Positions 1 to 7,764 of a DNA stretch of 64,000 nucleotides are shown one piece after another. The translations under genes were made by a program, and so were the position numbers. The notes under the pieces were generated by a model. It saw only the letters and a program-made list of their open reading frames with translations. It was not told the DNA's origin and ran no database searches. The DNA comes from UBA1660 sp964462035. GTDB lineage: Bacteria; Myxococcota_A; Polyangia; Polyangiales; Houyiibacteriaceae. Each line of letters opens with the position of its first letter. Positions within the stretch are counted from its first letter, which is position 1. The stretch covers positions 62,001 through 126,000 of the forward strand of contig CAYXAP010000015.1 in NCBI GenBank assembly GCA_964462035.1, read 5' to 3'.

Positions 1-1
1 T

Positions 2-763
2 TCGACCGAGCCCTATGGCGACCAGGTCATCCACGAAGGGCTGCCTTACGTGCGCGGGAAGATCTCCTGGTTCGGGAGCCCCGACGATCGGAGCATCCCG
101 CTCAGCGGCACCGGTGCGATCACCGGCGAGCGGGTGCGGACGCTCAACGACCCCGTCGACCCGTCCGCGGAGACGCTCGCGGCGCGGCCCGCGGACTACT
201 ACTGGATCGCGATGCGCTGGAGCTACGAGCCGCGCGGGCGGGAGTTCTGGCGGAACGCGCGCTTCCTGCTGACCAACCCGTCCACCGGCGCCAGCGTCGT
301 GGCCCGCGCGGTGGACTGGGGTCCGCACACACGCACCCGGCGAGTGGTCGACGTGTCGCCGCAGGTCATGAGTGACCTCGGGCTGGTCACCGACCAGGAC
401 GTGCTGGTGGCGTTCGCCGCGCCGGGGACCGCGCTCGGGCCGGCCGAGGCCGCGGCATGCGAGCCGAGCGCGGAAGCCTGCGCCGAGGCGACCGCCTGCG
501 GAGACTGCAACGGCGTGTCGGGCTGTGGCTGGTGCGAGGCGAGCGGCGAGTGCGTGCCGGACTCGGAGCGCGCGAGCTGCGGTGAAGCCGACTGGCGGGA
601 CGAGCCGAGCGCGTGCGAGCCCTGCGACTTCAGCGACTGCGGGAGCTGCGCCGACAGCGGCTACTGCTCGTGGTGCCCGGGCGTCGGGTGCATCAACGAC
701 GCGATCGACCACGAGGTCGCGATGTGCGGCGGCGAGCCCATCGCCACCGCGGCGGGCTGCTGA
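2..763 (+). CDS. Secreted RlpA-like double-psi beta-barrel protein with Cys-rich tail (5' partial)
   Basis: The reading frame is already open at base 2, so the N-terminus and any signal peptide lie outside the window. The first ~145 visible residues resemble an RlpA/expansin-type double-psi beta-barrel: the stretch with ARAVDWGP, then RRVVDVSPQVMSDLGL matches the family pattern V-R-x-x-D-x-G-P...D-V/L-S. Such domains usually act on or bind cell-wall glycan. The tail (~100 residues) is rich in cysteine and has two PSI-like units (GDCN..GCGWCE..GEC and GSCADSGYCSWC), suggesting disulfides and an extracytoplasmic location. It converges on the small lipoprotein gene at 881. Catalytic activity cannot be judged because the front of the domain is missing. 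An 11-bp direct repeat (CCGGCAGGAGC at about 791 and 824) lies just downstream. Confidence 0.72.
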   Translation, partial: STEPYGDQVIHEGLPYVRGKISWFGSPDDRSIPLSGTGAITGERVRTLNDPVDPSAETLAARPADYYWIAMRWSYEPRGREFWRNARFLLTNPSTGASVVARAVDWGPHTRTRRVVDVSPQVMSDLGLVTDQDVLVAFAAPGTALGPAEAAACEPSAEACAEATACGDCNGVSGCGWCEASGECVPDSERASCGEADWRDEPSACEPCDFSDCGSCADSGYCSWCPGVGCINDAIDHEVAMCGGEPIATAAGC

Positions 764-880
764 CCACTAACGGTGTCCCGCACATCGCGTCCGGCAGGAG
801 CACCACGTGCCCACTCACGCGCCCGGCAGGAGCCCAGCGTCTCTAGTCAGCTCTTTCTCGAAGCGGCTGAGCACGGCTGG

Positions 881-1090
881 TCACTGGCAGCGACCACGCC
901 CGCCCACGCAGGTCTGGCCCGGCGCGCAGACGGCTCCGCAGCAGTCTTCTGCCGACGCCTCCGATTCACAGCCGGTCGACAAGGACCCGTCACAGTCGGC
1001 GGTGCCCTCGTCGCAGTCGATGGGCGTGTAGAGCCGGTCGCCGGGGTTCGAGTGGCAGCCGAGGAAGAGCAGCAGCAGCGCGACCCTCAC
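881..1090 (-). CDS. Small Cys-rich lipoprotein (69 aa)
   Basis: GTG start at 1090 overlaps the stop of the upstream acetyltransferase gene (GTGA, 1087-1090), which points to translational coupling and fixes this start. The protein opens with MRVALLLLFLGC, a short hydrophobic stretch ending in a lipobox, so it should be lipidated and exported. The mature part is only ~57 residues with eight or so cysteines (IDCDEGTADCDGS, CESEASAEDCCGAVCAPGQTC), a pattern common in small myxobacterial surface proteins. No enzymatic motif is visible. It is the last gene of the pheA-GNAT-lipoprotein group. Function unknown. Confidence 0.68.
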   Translation of the reverse strand: MRVALLLLFLGCHSNPGDRLYTPIDCDEGTADCDGSLSTGCESEASAEDCCGAVCAPGQTCVGGRGRCQ

Positions 1091-1575
1091 TCGCCGAGCT
1101 CCTTGCGGTAGGTGATCTGGATCTCCGAGTAGCCGAGTCGGTCGAGCGCCTTGCGGGTGCCTCGGTTGAAGGGCCACGTCGCGACCTCGACGAGACCACA
1201 GCCGGCCTCGGCGAAGATCGTCTCGAGCGTCTCGAAGAGCCGCCGGCCGATGCCGGAGCCGCGCACCGACGGGTCCACGTACCAGTCGCCGACCACGCCC
1301 TTCCGGCGGATCACGCGGCGCTCGTCGTTCTCGATGCTGCCCGTGATGTAGCCGATGGCCTTCCCGTCGCCGACGGCGAGCAGCACGACGACCGACGGGT
1401 CGCGGAGCATCGCGGAGACGTCCTCGGCGAGGACCGTCTCGAACGACCGGTAGGCGAAGAGGCGCTCCATCCCCGCCGGCATCACCGACCCCCGGTGCTC
1501 GAGGTAGAGCGCTCGGTGAAAGGCTTCGACCACGGGGCGGTCGGCGAGGTCGGCCTGCCTGAGCTCGACGTCCAT
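1087..1575 (-). CDS. GNAT-family N-acetyltransferase
   Basis: A 162-residue single-domain GNAT protein that should transfer an acetyl group from acetyl-CoA to an amine; the substrate is unknown. The acetyl-CoA pyrophosphate-binding motif is clear as VRGSGIGRRLFE at about residues 104-115, preceded by the beta-4 strand GDWYVDP. The C-terminal beta strand/alpha pattern RGTRKALDRLGY (residues ~138-149) is typical of the family. The start lies 4 nt after the stop of the P-protein gene, so the two are almost certainly co-transcribed, and its stop overlaps the start of the next lipoprotein gene. No link to phenylalanine synthesis is evident apart from position. Confidence 0.85.
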   Translation of the reverse strand: MDVELRQADLADRPVVEAFHRALYLEHRGSVMPAGMERLFAYRSFETVLAEDVSAMLRDPSVVVLLAVGDGKAIGYITGSIENDERRVIRRKGVVGDWYVDPSVRGSGIGRRLFETLETIFAEAGCGLVEVATWPFNRGTRKALDRLGYSEIQITYRKELGE

Positions 1576-1579
1576 CGCT

Positions 1580-3508
1580 CTAGCTGCCCCGAACGGCTGC
1601 GACCACTTCCGCGAGCGACTCGCCGCTGGGGCAGATCACTCCGTGGGCGCCAGCGATGCGGGCGGCCTCGGCGAGGCGCGGGCGGGCCTCGGGGCTCGCA
1701 GCCTGCAGGCTGACGAGCACCGGATGATCGCAGGCGGCGGTGATCTCGGGCAGCAGCGCCAGGTCGGGCAGGCGGCGCGAGGACCCATCGACGAGGATCA
1801 GGCGACCGTTGCCGCGCTCACGAACGAAGCGGGCCGCGTCGAGCCATTCGGAGAGTCGGGAGCCGGGCAGCCGGACGATCGCGACCGCAGCGTCCACGTG
1901 GCCGAGCTCCCGCAGCAGCACGGTGTCGTGCATCCGTGCCGGCGGCACCACCAGCAGCTCGGCGCGACGGGTGAGCTCGCGGACGTCGGCGGCGTGGTCG
2001 ACGGGTAGGGCGATCGGGAGGGAGCGCTCGTGCGCGGCGCGGACCACCGCTTCGCGCGCCTTGCCGATGAGGCCGCCCTCGCTGAGGAACGCCCCCCAGT
2101 AGCCCTGCGCGTTGGCGTCGCGGGCGGCGGCGGCGGCCTCGGCGGGGTCGTCGCCTGATGCGGGGCCGGCGAAGACCACGGGGACCGCGCCGATCTCGAG
2201 TCGGTCGCCGACGCGGACCACGCCCTGCGCGCGTGCCGGCTTCGGCGGCGTGGCCTTGGCGGCGGGTTGCGCGGGCTCGACCGGTCGCGACTCGGGGAGG
2301 GTGCGTGCCGGGTAACAGCCGAGCACGCGCAGGTAGCTGGTCTCGGCGCCGAGCTGCTCGAGCGCCTCGGCGACGTTCGGGTCGTCGATGTCTCCCTCGA
2401 AGTCGAGATAGAAGCGGTACTCCCATGGCGTGTTCGGTCGCGGCCGGGACTCGAGCTTGGTCAGGTTCAGGCCGTGTTCGCTGAGTACCGCGATGCCGCG
2501 AGCGAGCGCGCCACGCTCGTGCTTGGTGGCGAAGACCAGCGAGGTCTTGCACGGCAGCCGCGGATCGCGCGGTTCGTCCTCCCGGGCGACGATGACCATG
2601 CGGGTGAGGTTCTCGCGCTGGTCTTGGACGTGGCGGCGGAGGATCGGCAGGCCGTAGATGCGCGCGGCCTCCTCGCTGGCGATGGCAGCCTGGCTGAGGT
2701 CCTGCTCGCGCTTGACCTTGGCGACCGAGAGGGCGGTGTCTTCGGAGGCCTCGGCGTGGCAGCCGGGCAAGCTCGCGAGGAAGGCCCGACACTGTGCCAG
2801 CGCGACCGGGTGCGAGTAGATGCGTCGGATGCGGTGGAGCGGGACGTCGGCGAGGCCGATGAGGCAGTGCTCGACCCGCTGCACCTCTTCGCCGACGAGG
2901 CGGAGGTCGTACTCGGCGAGCAAGTCGTAGCTCTCGTTGATCGAGCCGGCGGTCGTGTTCTCGATCGGGAGCACGGCGTAGGCGAGGGCGCCGTCGCGGA
3001 CGGCCTCGAGCATCGAGCGGAAGTCGGGATAGCCGCGGAAGATGGCGGCCTTGCGCGCGCTGAAGAAGCGCTGGGCGCACATGTGGCTGTAGGCGCCTTC
3101 GCCACCCTGGAAGCCGACGGTGATGGTGGGCTCTTCGCCGGCCCGACCGGCGAGCCGCTCGATCTGGACGCGGAGCGAGTGGTCGAGGACCTCACGGAAG
3201 ACCCGGGTGACCAGGAAGGCGTCGAGGCCCGCTTCGCGGCCCAGGTCCACGAGCTTGCCGAGGAGCGCCTCTTCACGAGCCGGGTCGCGGACCACGGCGC
3301 CACCGCGGCTCTTGCGCTCGGCGACGCGCTCGATGAGGCGCACTCGCTCGGCGAGGGCCTCGAGGAGCCGGCGGTCGACGGAGTCCAGGGCGCTGCGCAC
3401 CGAGTCGAGCGCGTGGGCGCTGTCCGGGGGTGTGCTCGCGGTGGTCGCCGAGGCTGGCGGGGTGCTGGCCGGGGGCTCGGGCGGGTCGTCGTCGGGTGAG
3501 CGGCTCAC
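1580..3508 (-). CDS. pheA: P-protein: chorismate mutase / prephenate dehydratase / ACT fused to a degenerate DAHP-synthase-like domain
   Basis: A 642-residue fusion for phenylalanine synthesis. Domains in order: a Pro/Thr-rich leader (1-33); AroQ-type chorismate mutase (~34-115, DSVDRRLLEALAERVRLIERVAERK); prephenate dehydratase (~128-310, GFQGGEGAYSHMCAQRFF, IENTTAGSINESYDLL, and NLTRM where most have TRF); ACT domain (~320-400, LESRPRPNTPWEYRFYLDFEG, the Phe-binding ESRP motif). An Ala/Pro linker then leads to ~205 residues that align with type I-beta DAHP synthase (AGPASGDD for AGPCSVE, ARFVRERGNGRLILVDGSSR for the AEYIxxxGNxxIILCERGIR strand). The usual catalytic residues are absent there, so it is probably a non-catalytic regulatory or docking domain. 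GTG start; a later in-frame GTG near residue 37 is possible. It heads a three-gene operon. The first three domains are secure, the fourth is by-eye fold recognition. Confidence 0.9.
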   Translation of the reverse strand: MSRSPDDDPPEPPASTPPASATTASTPPDSAHALDSVRSALDSVDRRLLEALAERVRLIERVAERKSRGGAVVRDPAREEALLGKLVDLGREAGLDAFLVTRVFREVLDHSLRVQIERLAGRAGEEPTITVGFQGGEGAYSHMCAQRFFSARKAAIFRGYPDFRSMLEAVRDGALAYAVLPIENTTAGSINESYDLLAEYDLRLVGEEVQRVEHCLIGLADVPLHRIRRIYSHPVALAQCRAFLASLPGCHAEASEDTALSVAKVKREQDLSQAAIASEEAARIYGLPILRRHVQDQRENLTRMVIVAREDEPRDPRLPCKTSLVFATKHERGALARGIAVLSEHGLNLTKLESRPRPNTPWEYRFYLDFEGDIDDPNVAEALEQLGAETSYLRVLGCYPARTLPESRPVEPAQPAAKATPPKPARAQGVVRVGDRLEIGAVPVVFAGPASGDDPAEAAAAARDANAQGYWGAFLSEGGLIGKAREAVVRAAHERSLPIALPVDHAADVRELTRRAELLVVPPARMHDTVLLRELGHVDAAVAIVRLPGSRLSEWLDAARFVRERGNGRLILVDGSSRRLPDLALLPEITAACDHPVLVSLQAASPEARPRLAEAARIAGAHGVICPSGESLAEVVAAVRGS

Positions 3509-3587
3509 GCCGGGGCTCTACCACTGGGAGAGTTTCCTCACAAGCGGCGCGCGTCGAGCGGCGGCCGGGCCGTGCTATGGCAGCGCC

Positions 3588-4544
3588 ATGCGTTGGTTCC
3601 GCCGCCCCATTCGACTGCTCCTCGTGCTCTTCGCGTTGGCGTTGCCGTTCCTGGCGGGGTCGCCGGCCGAGCCCGTGGTGCAGGGCCAGGCTCGGCCGCA
3701 GCGGGCGCCCATCCCCGACGACGCGCCGCCGCTGCCGGAGAACACGACGCAGTGCAACTATCAGACGCCGCAGCCCGACATGGTTCGGGAGAACTTCCTG
3801 CCGCGCTGGACGCAGCCACCGGAGGAGCAGGTGCGGCGCCGTGAGCTGATGGAGCAGGCGGTTCGGTACCGCACCGAGCAGTACGGCTACTTCGAGGGCT
3901 TCGGCGACTCCGACTGGAACGACACGACCCCGATGGACAACTCCGAGCGGGTCGAGTTCATGGGCCTCAACGTACGGCTCAACAAGAAGATCCTGCCGGC
4001 GCTCGCGTGTGTCGAAGAGGTGTTGAAGACCGAGTGCGCGGACTCCGGCTACGACCCGGTGCGGCTCTCGGGCCTGCGGACGCGGAACACCTATCACAAC
4101 GGTCAGGTCTCCAATCACGTCTACGGGATCGCCATCGACGTCGACCCGCACCTGAACACGTGCTGCATGTGCGTCGCGCAGTGGGGCGACCACCCGCTCT
4201 GTCAGCGGGACGTGGAGTCGATCTACGAGCGCATGTCGATGCCCTCGTGCTGGGTCCACGTCTTCGAGCGCTTCGGCTTCTACTGGCTCGGCCGCGACCG
4301 GTTGCAGGACACCATGCACTTCGAGTTCCTCGGCGACCCCGACCACATCCTGAAGAGCCAGGGCCACCCGCCCCACATGCCCGAGCCGGAACCCGAGCCC
4401 GAGCCCGAGCCAGAACCCGAACCCGAGCCGTCCGACACCCCCGAGCCCACCGCCACCATGGAAGCCGAGCCCGAGCGCGAGGCCACTGCCACGGAAGCCG
4501 AGCCCCCCAGCGGCGGCTGCGGCTGCCGCCTCGCCGGCCACTGA
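3588..4544 (+). CDS. Exported M15-type (D-Ala-D-Ala carboxypeptidase-like) peptidase
   Basis: ATG at 3588 gives a clean signal peptide (MRWFRRPIRLLLVLFALALP). The 318-residue product carries the M15 zinc-ligand pattern SNHVYGIAIDVDP (H-x6-D, residues ~172-184) and the second histidine in DTMHFEFLGDP (~245-255), as in VanY/M15 peptidases and extensin-like proteins that trim peptidoglycan peptides. Extra cysteines (NTCCMCVAQW, PLCQRD) may form disulfides. A Pro-Glu spacer (EPEPEP..., about residues 265-285) likely spans the cell wall, then the protein ends SGGCGCRLAGH. That GCGC resembles the start of a MYXO-CTERM sorting signal, but the helix and arginines that should follow are missing. The stop is 14 nt before the palindromic element. 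Confidence 0.8.
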   Translation: MRWFRRPIRLLLVLFALALPFLAGSPAEPVVQGQARPQRAPIPDDAPPLPENTTQCNYQTPQPDMVRENFLPRWTQPPEEQVRRRELMEQAVRYRTEQYGYFEGFGDSDWNDTTPMDNSERVEFMGLNVRLNKKILPALACVEEVLKTECADSGYDPVRLSGLRTRNTYHNGQVSNHVYGIAIDVDPHLNTCCMCVAQWGDHPLCQRDVESIYERMSMPSCWVHVFERFGFYWLGRDRLQDTMHFEFLGDPDHILKSQGHPPHMPEPEPEPEPEPEPEPEPSDTPEPTATMEAEPEREATATEAEPPSGGCGCRLAGH

Positions 4545-4558
4545 CCCCACCGACAGTC

Positions 4559-4735
4559 GGGGACACTCCCCCCCTCGGATCCCCCTGTTTTCAAAAGGGT
4601 TCCGGGCGAAGAATTCAAACACTCGCCGGATGGCGCTCGGATACATCGCGCCGATGCTCGCCTGGGCGAGTGTTTGAATTTCTCGGCCCGGAACGCCCGG
4701 TATTCGCGGGGGATCGGGAGGGGGGGAGTGTCCCC
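4559..4735. repeat. 177-bp palindromic, MITE/REP-like element
   Basis: The two halves are reverse complements over most of their length. Outer arms: a perfect 18-bp inverted repeat, GGGGACACTCCCCCCCTC at 4559-4576 and its complement at 4718-4735. Inner arms: AATTCAAACACTCGCC with GGCGAGTGTTTGAATT, embedded in longer imperfect arms 4602-4627 and 4665-4691, around a 37-nt centre. In between, GATCCCCC and GTTCCGGG blocks also pair. It is more AT-rich in the inner arms than neighbouring genes, holds no credible gene, and lies between the convergent stops of the M15 and deiminase genes. I read it as a non-autonomous mobile element or REP-type repeat; a very large bidirectional terminator is the alternative. 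No target-site duplication is evident. Confidence 0.7.
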
Positions 4736-4736
4736 G

Positions 4737-5942
4737 TCAATTCGTGAGGTGGTGGACGGCTTGGGTGAAGGCTTGGCGTTCTTCGGGGGTGGGGGTGAGC
4801 TCGATGGGCTCGTCGGCGACTCTGACCTCGGTGATGGCTCGGCTGTCGGCGCCGAAGACGATGGCGTCGGCGTCGCTGGGGGCGCCGAGGAGCGAGGGGT
4901 CGGTGGCGTCGAGGGTGAGGGTGTCGCCTTCGCTGCTCTGACCGATGGCGGCGGTGCCTTCGGAGGTGCCGGCGGCGAGGAGGGCGGCGCCGTCGGCGGC
5001 GAGGGCGCGGCCTTCGGCGCGGATGCGCTCGTCGAGCTCGACGGCGCGGAGCTCCTCGAGACCGTCGGAGCGCGCGTGGGAGTCGACGCCGACGCACAGG
5101 CGCACGCCCGCGTCGCGGAGCTGCTGGACGTCGGGTGAGCCGTCGCCGAGGTCGCGCTCGGTGGTGCGGCAGAGGCACGCGAAGCTCTTCGCGTCGCCGA
5201 GCAGCTTGGCTTCGTGTGGACGGAGATGAGTCGCGTGGACCGCGACGAAGCGGCCCGACAGGATGCCCTCGTCGGCGAGCAGCTCGACCGGGCGCCTGCC
5301 GTGCTCGGCGAGGCACTCCGCCAGCTCACGGCGCTGTTCGGCGACGTGCGCGTGCAGCGGCAATTGGTGCTCGTCGCAGTAGTCGCGCGCCGCGCGCAGC
5401 CACTCCACCGGGACCGCGCGCACGCTGTGCGGCGCGAGCCCGAAGCGGACGTGGTCATCGTCCGAGAAGCGCTTCCGCAGCTCGTCGACGTCGGCGAGCG
5501 CGTGGTCCACGTCGCCGTCGACGAAGCGGTGCTGCGTCGGCTCGAGCGGCCGGCCCCAGCCGCCGCGCGCGTAGAGCACACGCAGGAGCGTGATGCGGAT
5601 GCCGACCTCGCGCGCCGCCCGGATCACCGACTCGGCGAGCACGACCCGATCGTCGTAGGGGGTCCCGTCCGGTTGGTGCTGGACGTAGTGGAACTCGCCG
5701 ACGGCGGTGACCCCGCCCCGTGCGAGCTCGCGGAACGCGAGCTTCGAGAGCGCGAAGATGCTGTCCGGATCGAGTCCGGCCGCGAAGCGGTACATCAGCC
5801 CACGCCAGCTCCAGAAGGAGCCCTCTCCGGCCCGCGCCAGCGCGTGAGTCCGTCCGCGCAGCCCACGCTGGAAGGCGTGGGAGTGCGCGCTCACCAGACC
5901 AGGCAACACGAGGCGGTCGCCCTCGCGGCGGACCTCAGTCAT
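4737..5942 (-). CDS. hutF: Formimidoylglutamate deiminase-like amidohydrolase (HutF type)
   Basis: 401 residues with the amidohydrolase metal site in order: SAHSHAFQRGLRG (HxH, the HutF signature, residues ~19-31), HAHVAEQRRELAE (His on strand 5), VHATHL (strand 6) and GVDSHARSDGLEE (Asp on strand 8), plus CRTTERDLGDG. HutF hydrolyses N-formimino-L-glutamate to N-formyl-L-glutamate and ammonia in histidine breakdown. The ATG at 5942 overlaps the end of the HTTM gene by 8 nt and leaves only ~12 residues before the LPGLVSAHSH strand, so most of the usual N-terminal beta-sandwich is absent. The stop codon lies just outside the palindromic repeat. No other hut genes are near, so the substrate could be a different imine or amine. 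Confidence 0.78.
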   Translation of the reverse strand: MTEVRREGDRLVLPGLVSAHSHAFQRGLRGRTHALARAGEGSFWSWRGLMYRFAAGLDPDSIFALSKLAFRELARGGVTAVGEFHYVQHQPDGTPYDDRVVLAESVIRAAREVGIRITLLRVLYARGGWGRPLEPTQHRFVDGDVDHALADVDELRKRFSDDDHVRFGLAPHSVRAVPVEWLRAARDYCDEHQLPLHAHVAEQRRELAECLAEHGRRPVELLADEGILSGRFVAVHATHLRPHEAKLLGDAKSFACLCRTTERDLGDGSPDVQQLRDAGVRLCVGVDSHARSDGLEELRAVELDERIRAEGRALAADGAALLAAGTSEGTAAIGQSSEGDTLTLDATDPSLLGAPSDADAIVFGADSRAITEVRVADEPIELTPTPEERQAFTQAVHHLTN

Positions 5943-7764
5943 CGCCCTCGATCGCGCGCTGCCGCTCGAGCCTCTCACGTACCTCGTCTTCCTTCTCCTT
6001 GCGGTCGCTCCGCCGAGCGCTCCACTCGTCGCCGAGCTCCCGCGCCCGCTCCAGCGCGCTGACCTCGTCGGCGAAGCACTCACCCACGGAGCGTCCCTGG
6101 TACGTGCACCACGGGTAGAGCTGATACGCGTTCGCCTTCTCGTAGGCTTCGAGCGCCTCGGACAGCTCCCCTCGTCGACGGTGGTCGCCGCCGACGAAGC
6201 GGTAGTAGTCGTAGCGAACGTCGTTGAGCTGGGTGATCGAGACCCACATGCACAGGCCGGCCACCAGCGCACCCAGGCCCCAGCCACGCGCGTCAGCCAA
6301 GCGCTCCTTCCGCTCCGCCAGCACGACCCCGAGCACCAAGACCGCGGCCAGCAGTCCACCCGCGACAGCCGCGCCGGGCAGGTCCAGCACCATCGCCGCC
6401 GGAAGGCTGGAGAGCAGCCCGAGCGCGAGGAAGAGCCACGGAGAGCGTGAAGAATCTCCCAGCCGATCGCGCAGGAAGCGGGCAGGCCAGCTGAACGCCG
6501 CGCCGACCGGGCGGAGCACCTCGACGGGGAGGAACACCACGAACAGGACCAGCAACATGTAGTAACTGAACCAGCCGATCTCGAGCTCCATCCGCTCTGC
6601 GCCGATGTGGAAGCTCAGCGGTGCGAGGCCGATCGCCGCGACCAGGGTTCGCTTCCAGCCCTCGAGCCGGTCCTGCCCCGCCGCGAGGAGATAGCCCGCC
6701 GCGCTCACGAGCTGAACCAGGATCGCGCCGGTCGCCATCAGCTTCCAAAAGTCGTCGACGGCCATCGTCCCGATCAGCGGGAGTCCTTCGTCGCCGATGG
6801 CCTGGGCCTGCAGCTCCTGGAAGGCGTCCGAGTTGCCGAGGCGGCGTAGCGCGTGGCCCTCCCGCCAGTCCTTGGAGAGCTTGGTGACCGCCGTGTAGCC
6901 GTAGACGATCGCGCACGTCACGCAGAAGCTCACGTAGCCCCACGCGCTGGTCCGTTTGCCCTCCGGCTTCGGGCTCTCGTCGACCATGAAGATCAGGAGC
7001 ACTCCCAAGAGGATGGCCGTGGCGCGACCACCGATCAGGAGCGGGCTCTCGTCGAAGAGGCGGTCGAGCACGCGGACCCCGCACGCCGCCATCGTCGCCT
7101 CGGCGACGAAGATCAAGAGGAGCAGCCCGCCCAACGTGCGCCAGCCGCCGAGCTCTTCATCCGGCTCTCTCTCCCCACCACGCGTCGGACCGAAGACCTC
7201 GGTCGCCGCTGGCACCGGGAAGAACATGAAGCTGAAGAGCAACAGCGAGATCAGATAGTGGTGCTGGTAGCTGTCCAGCATGCTCATCGACCACCCGTAG
7301 GTGTACAGCCCGAAGAGCAGTGCGAGCCCGATGCGTGCCGGGCGGATCGCCATCACCATCGCGAGCCAGCCGCAGAGCACCATGGTGCCGATGTAGATGG
7401 CCGGGGTCGGTGTCGGCAGGATCTCCAGGACCCAGAAGTGAGCCACGTTGAAGTCGCCGACGCCGTAGCGTCCGGCGTGCGGGATCAGATCGACCCAGCA
7501 GTCGAACGCCAAGAGCAGGAGGGTCAGCCGGAGCAGCAAGTAGGGCCGCACCGGCGCGACGGCGCCGAAGAAGTATCGGTCGAAGCCTCCCAGCTCGAGC
7601 TCCTTGCCCTTGCCCTTGCCCTTGCCCTTGCTCGATGAGGGCTTCGCCGCCGATGATCTACCGTCGCCCGTCGACGCCGGCTTCTGCTTCTCCGTCTCTT
7701 GAGGGATCGACGACGAGCCCTTCGACGACCGGAGCTTCGGCTTCTTCTTCTTCCGCTTCCCCAT
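5935..7764 (-). CDS. HTTM-domain (vitamin-K-dependent gamma-carboxylase-like) integral membrane protein
   Basis: 609 residues. A lysine-rich cytoplasmic head (MGKRKKKKPK...KGKGKGKGK, ~55 residues) precedes the start of the horizontally transmembrane (HTTM) fold: FDRYFFGAVAPVRPYLLLRL, then DSYQHHYLISLLLFSFMFFP, which matches the conserved H-x-Y/L-H region of the family. About ten more hydrophobic helices follow to ~residue 520, then a charged, TPR-like tail (GELSEALEAYEKANAYQLYP). The gamma-carboxylase relationship is by motif only; catalysis of a carboxylation is not shown. Its start directly abuts the stop of the 165-residue gene (7765), and its stop overlaps the deiminase start, so all three form one transcription unit. 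Confidence 0.75.
   Translation of the reverse strand: MGKRKKKKPKLRSSKGSSSIPQETEKQKPASTGDGRSSAAKPSSSKGKGKGKGKELELGGFDRYFFGAVAPVRPYLLLRLTLLLLAFDCWVDLIPHAGRYGVGDFNVAHFWVLEILPTPTPAIYIGTMVLCGWLAMVMAIRPARIGLALLFGLYTYGWSMSMLDSYQHHYLISLLLFSFMFFPVPAATEVFGPTRGGEREPDEELGGWRTLGGLLLLIFVAEATMAACGVRVLDRLFDESPLLIGGRATAILLGVLLIFMVDESPKPEGKRTSAWGYVSFCVTCAIVYGYTAVTKLSKDWREGHALRRLGNSDAFQELQAQAIGDEGLPLIGTMAVDDFWKLMATGAILVQLVSAAGYLLAAGQDRLEGWKRTLVAAIGLAPLSFHIGAERMELEIGWFSYYMLLVLFVVFLPVEVLRPVGAAFSWPARFLRDRLGDSSRSPWLFLALGLLSSLPAAMVLDLPGAAVAGGLLAAVLVLGVVLAERKERLADARGWGLGALVAGLCMWVSITQLNDVRYDYYRFVGGDHRRRGELSEALEAYEKANAYQLYPWCTYQGRSVGECFADEVSALERARELGDEWSARRSDRKEKEDEVRERLERQRAIEGDD

Noticed and set aside
4737..5942. 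A histidine-utilisation operon
   Set aside because: No hutH, hutU, hutI or hutC homologue occurs in the neighbourhood.
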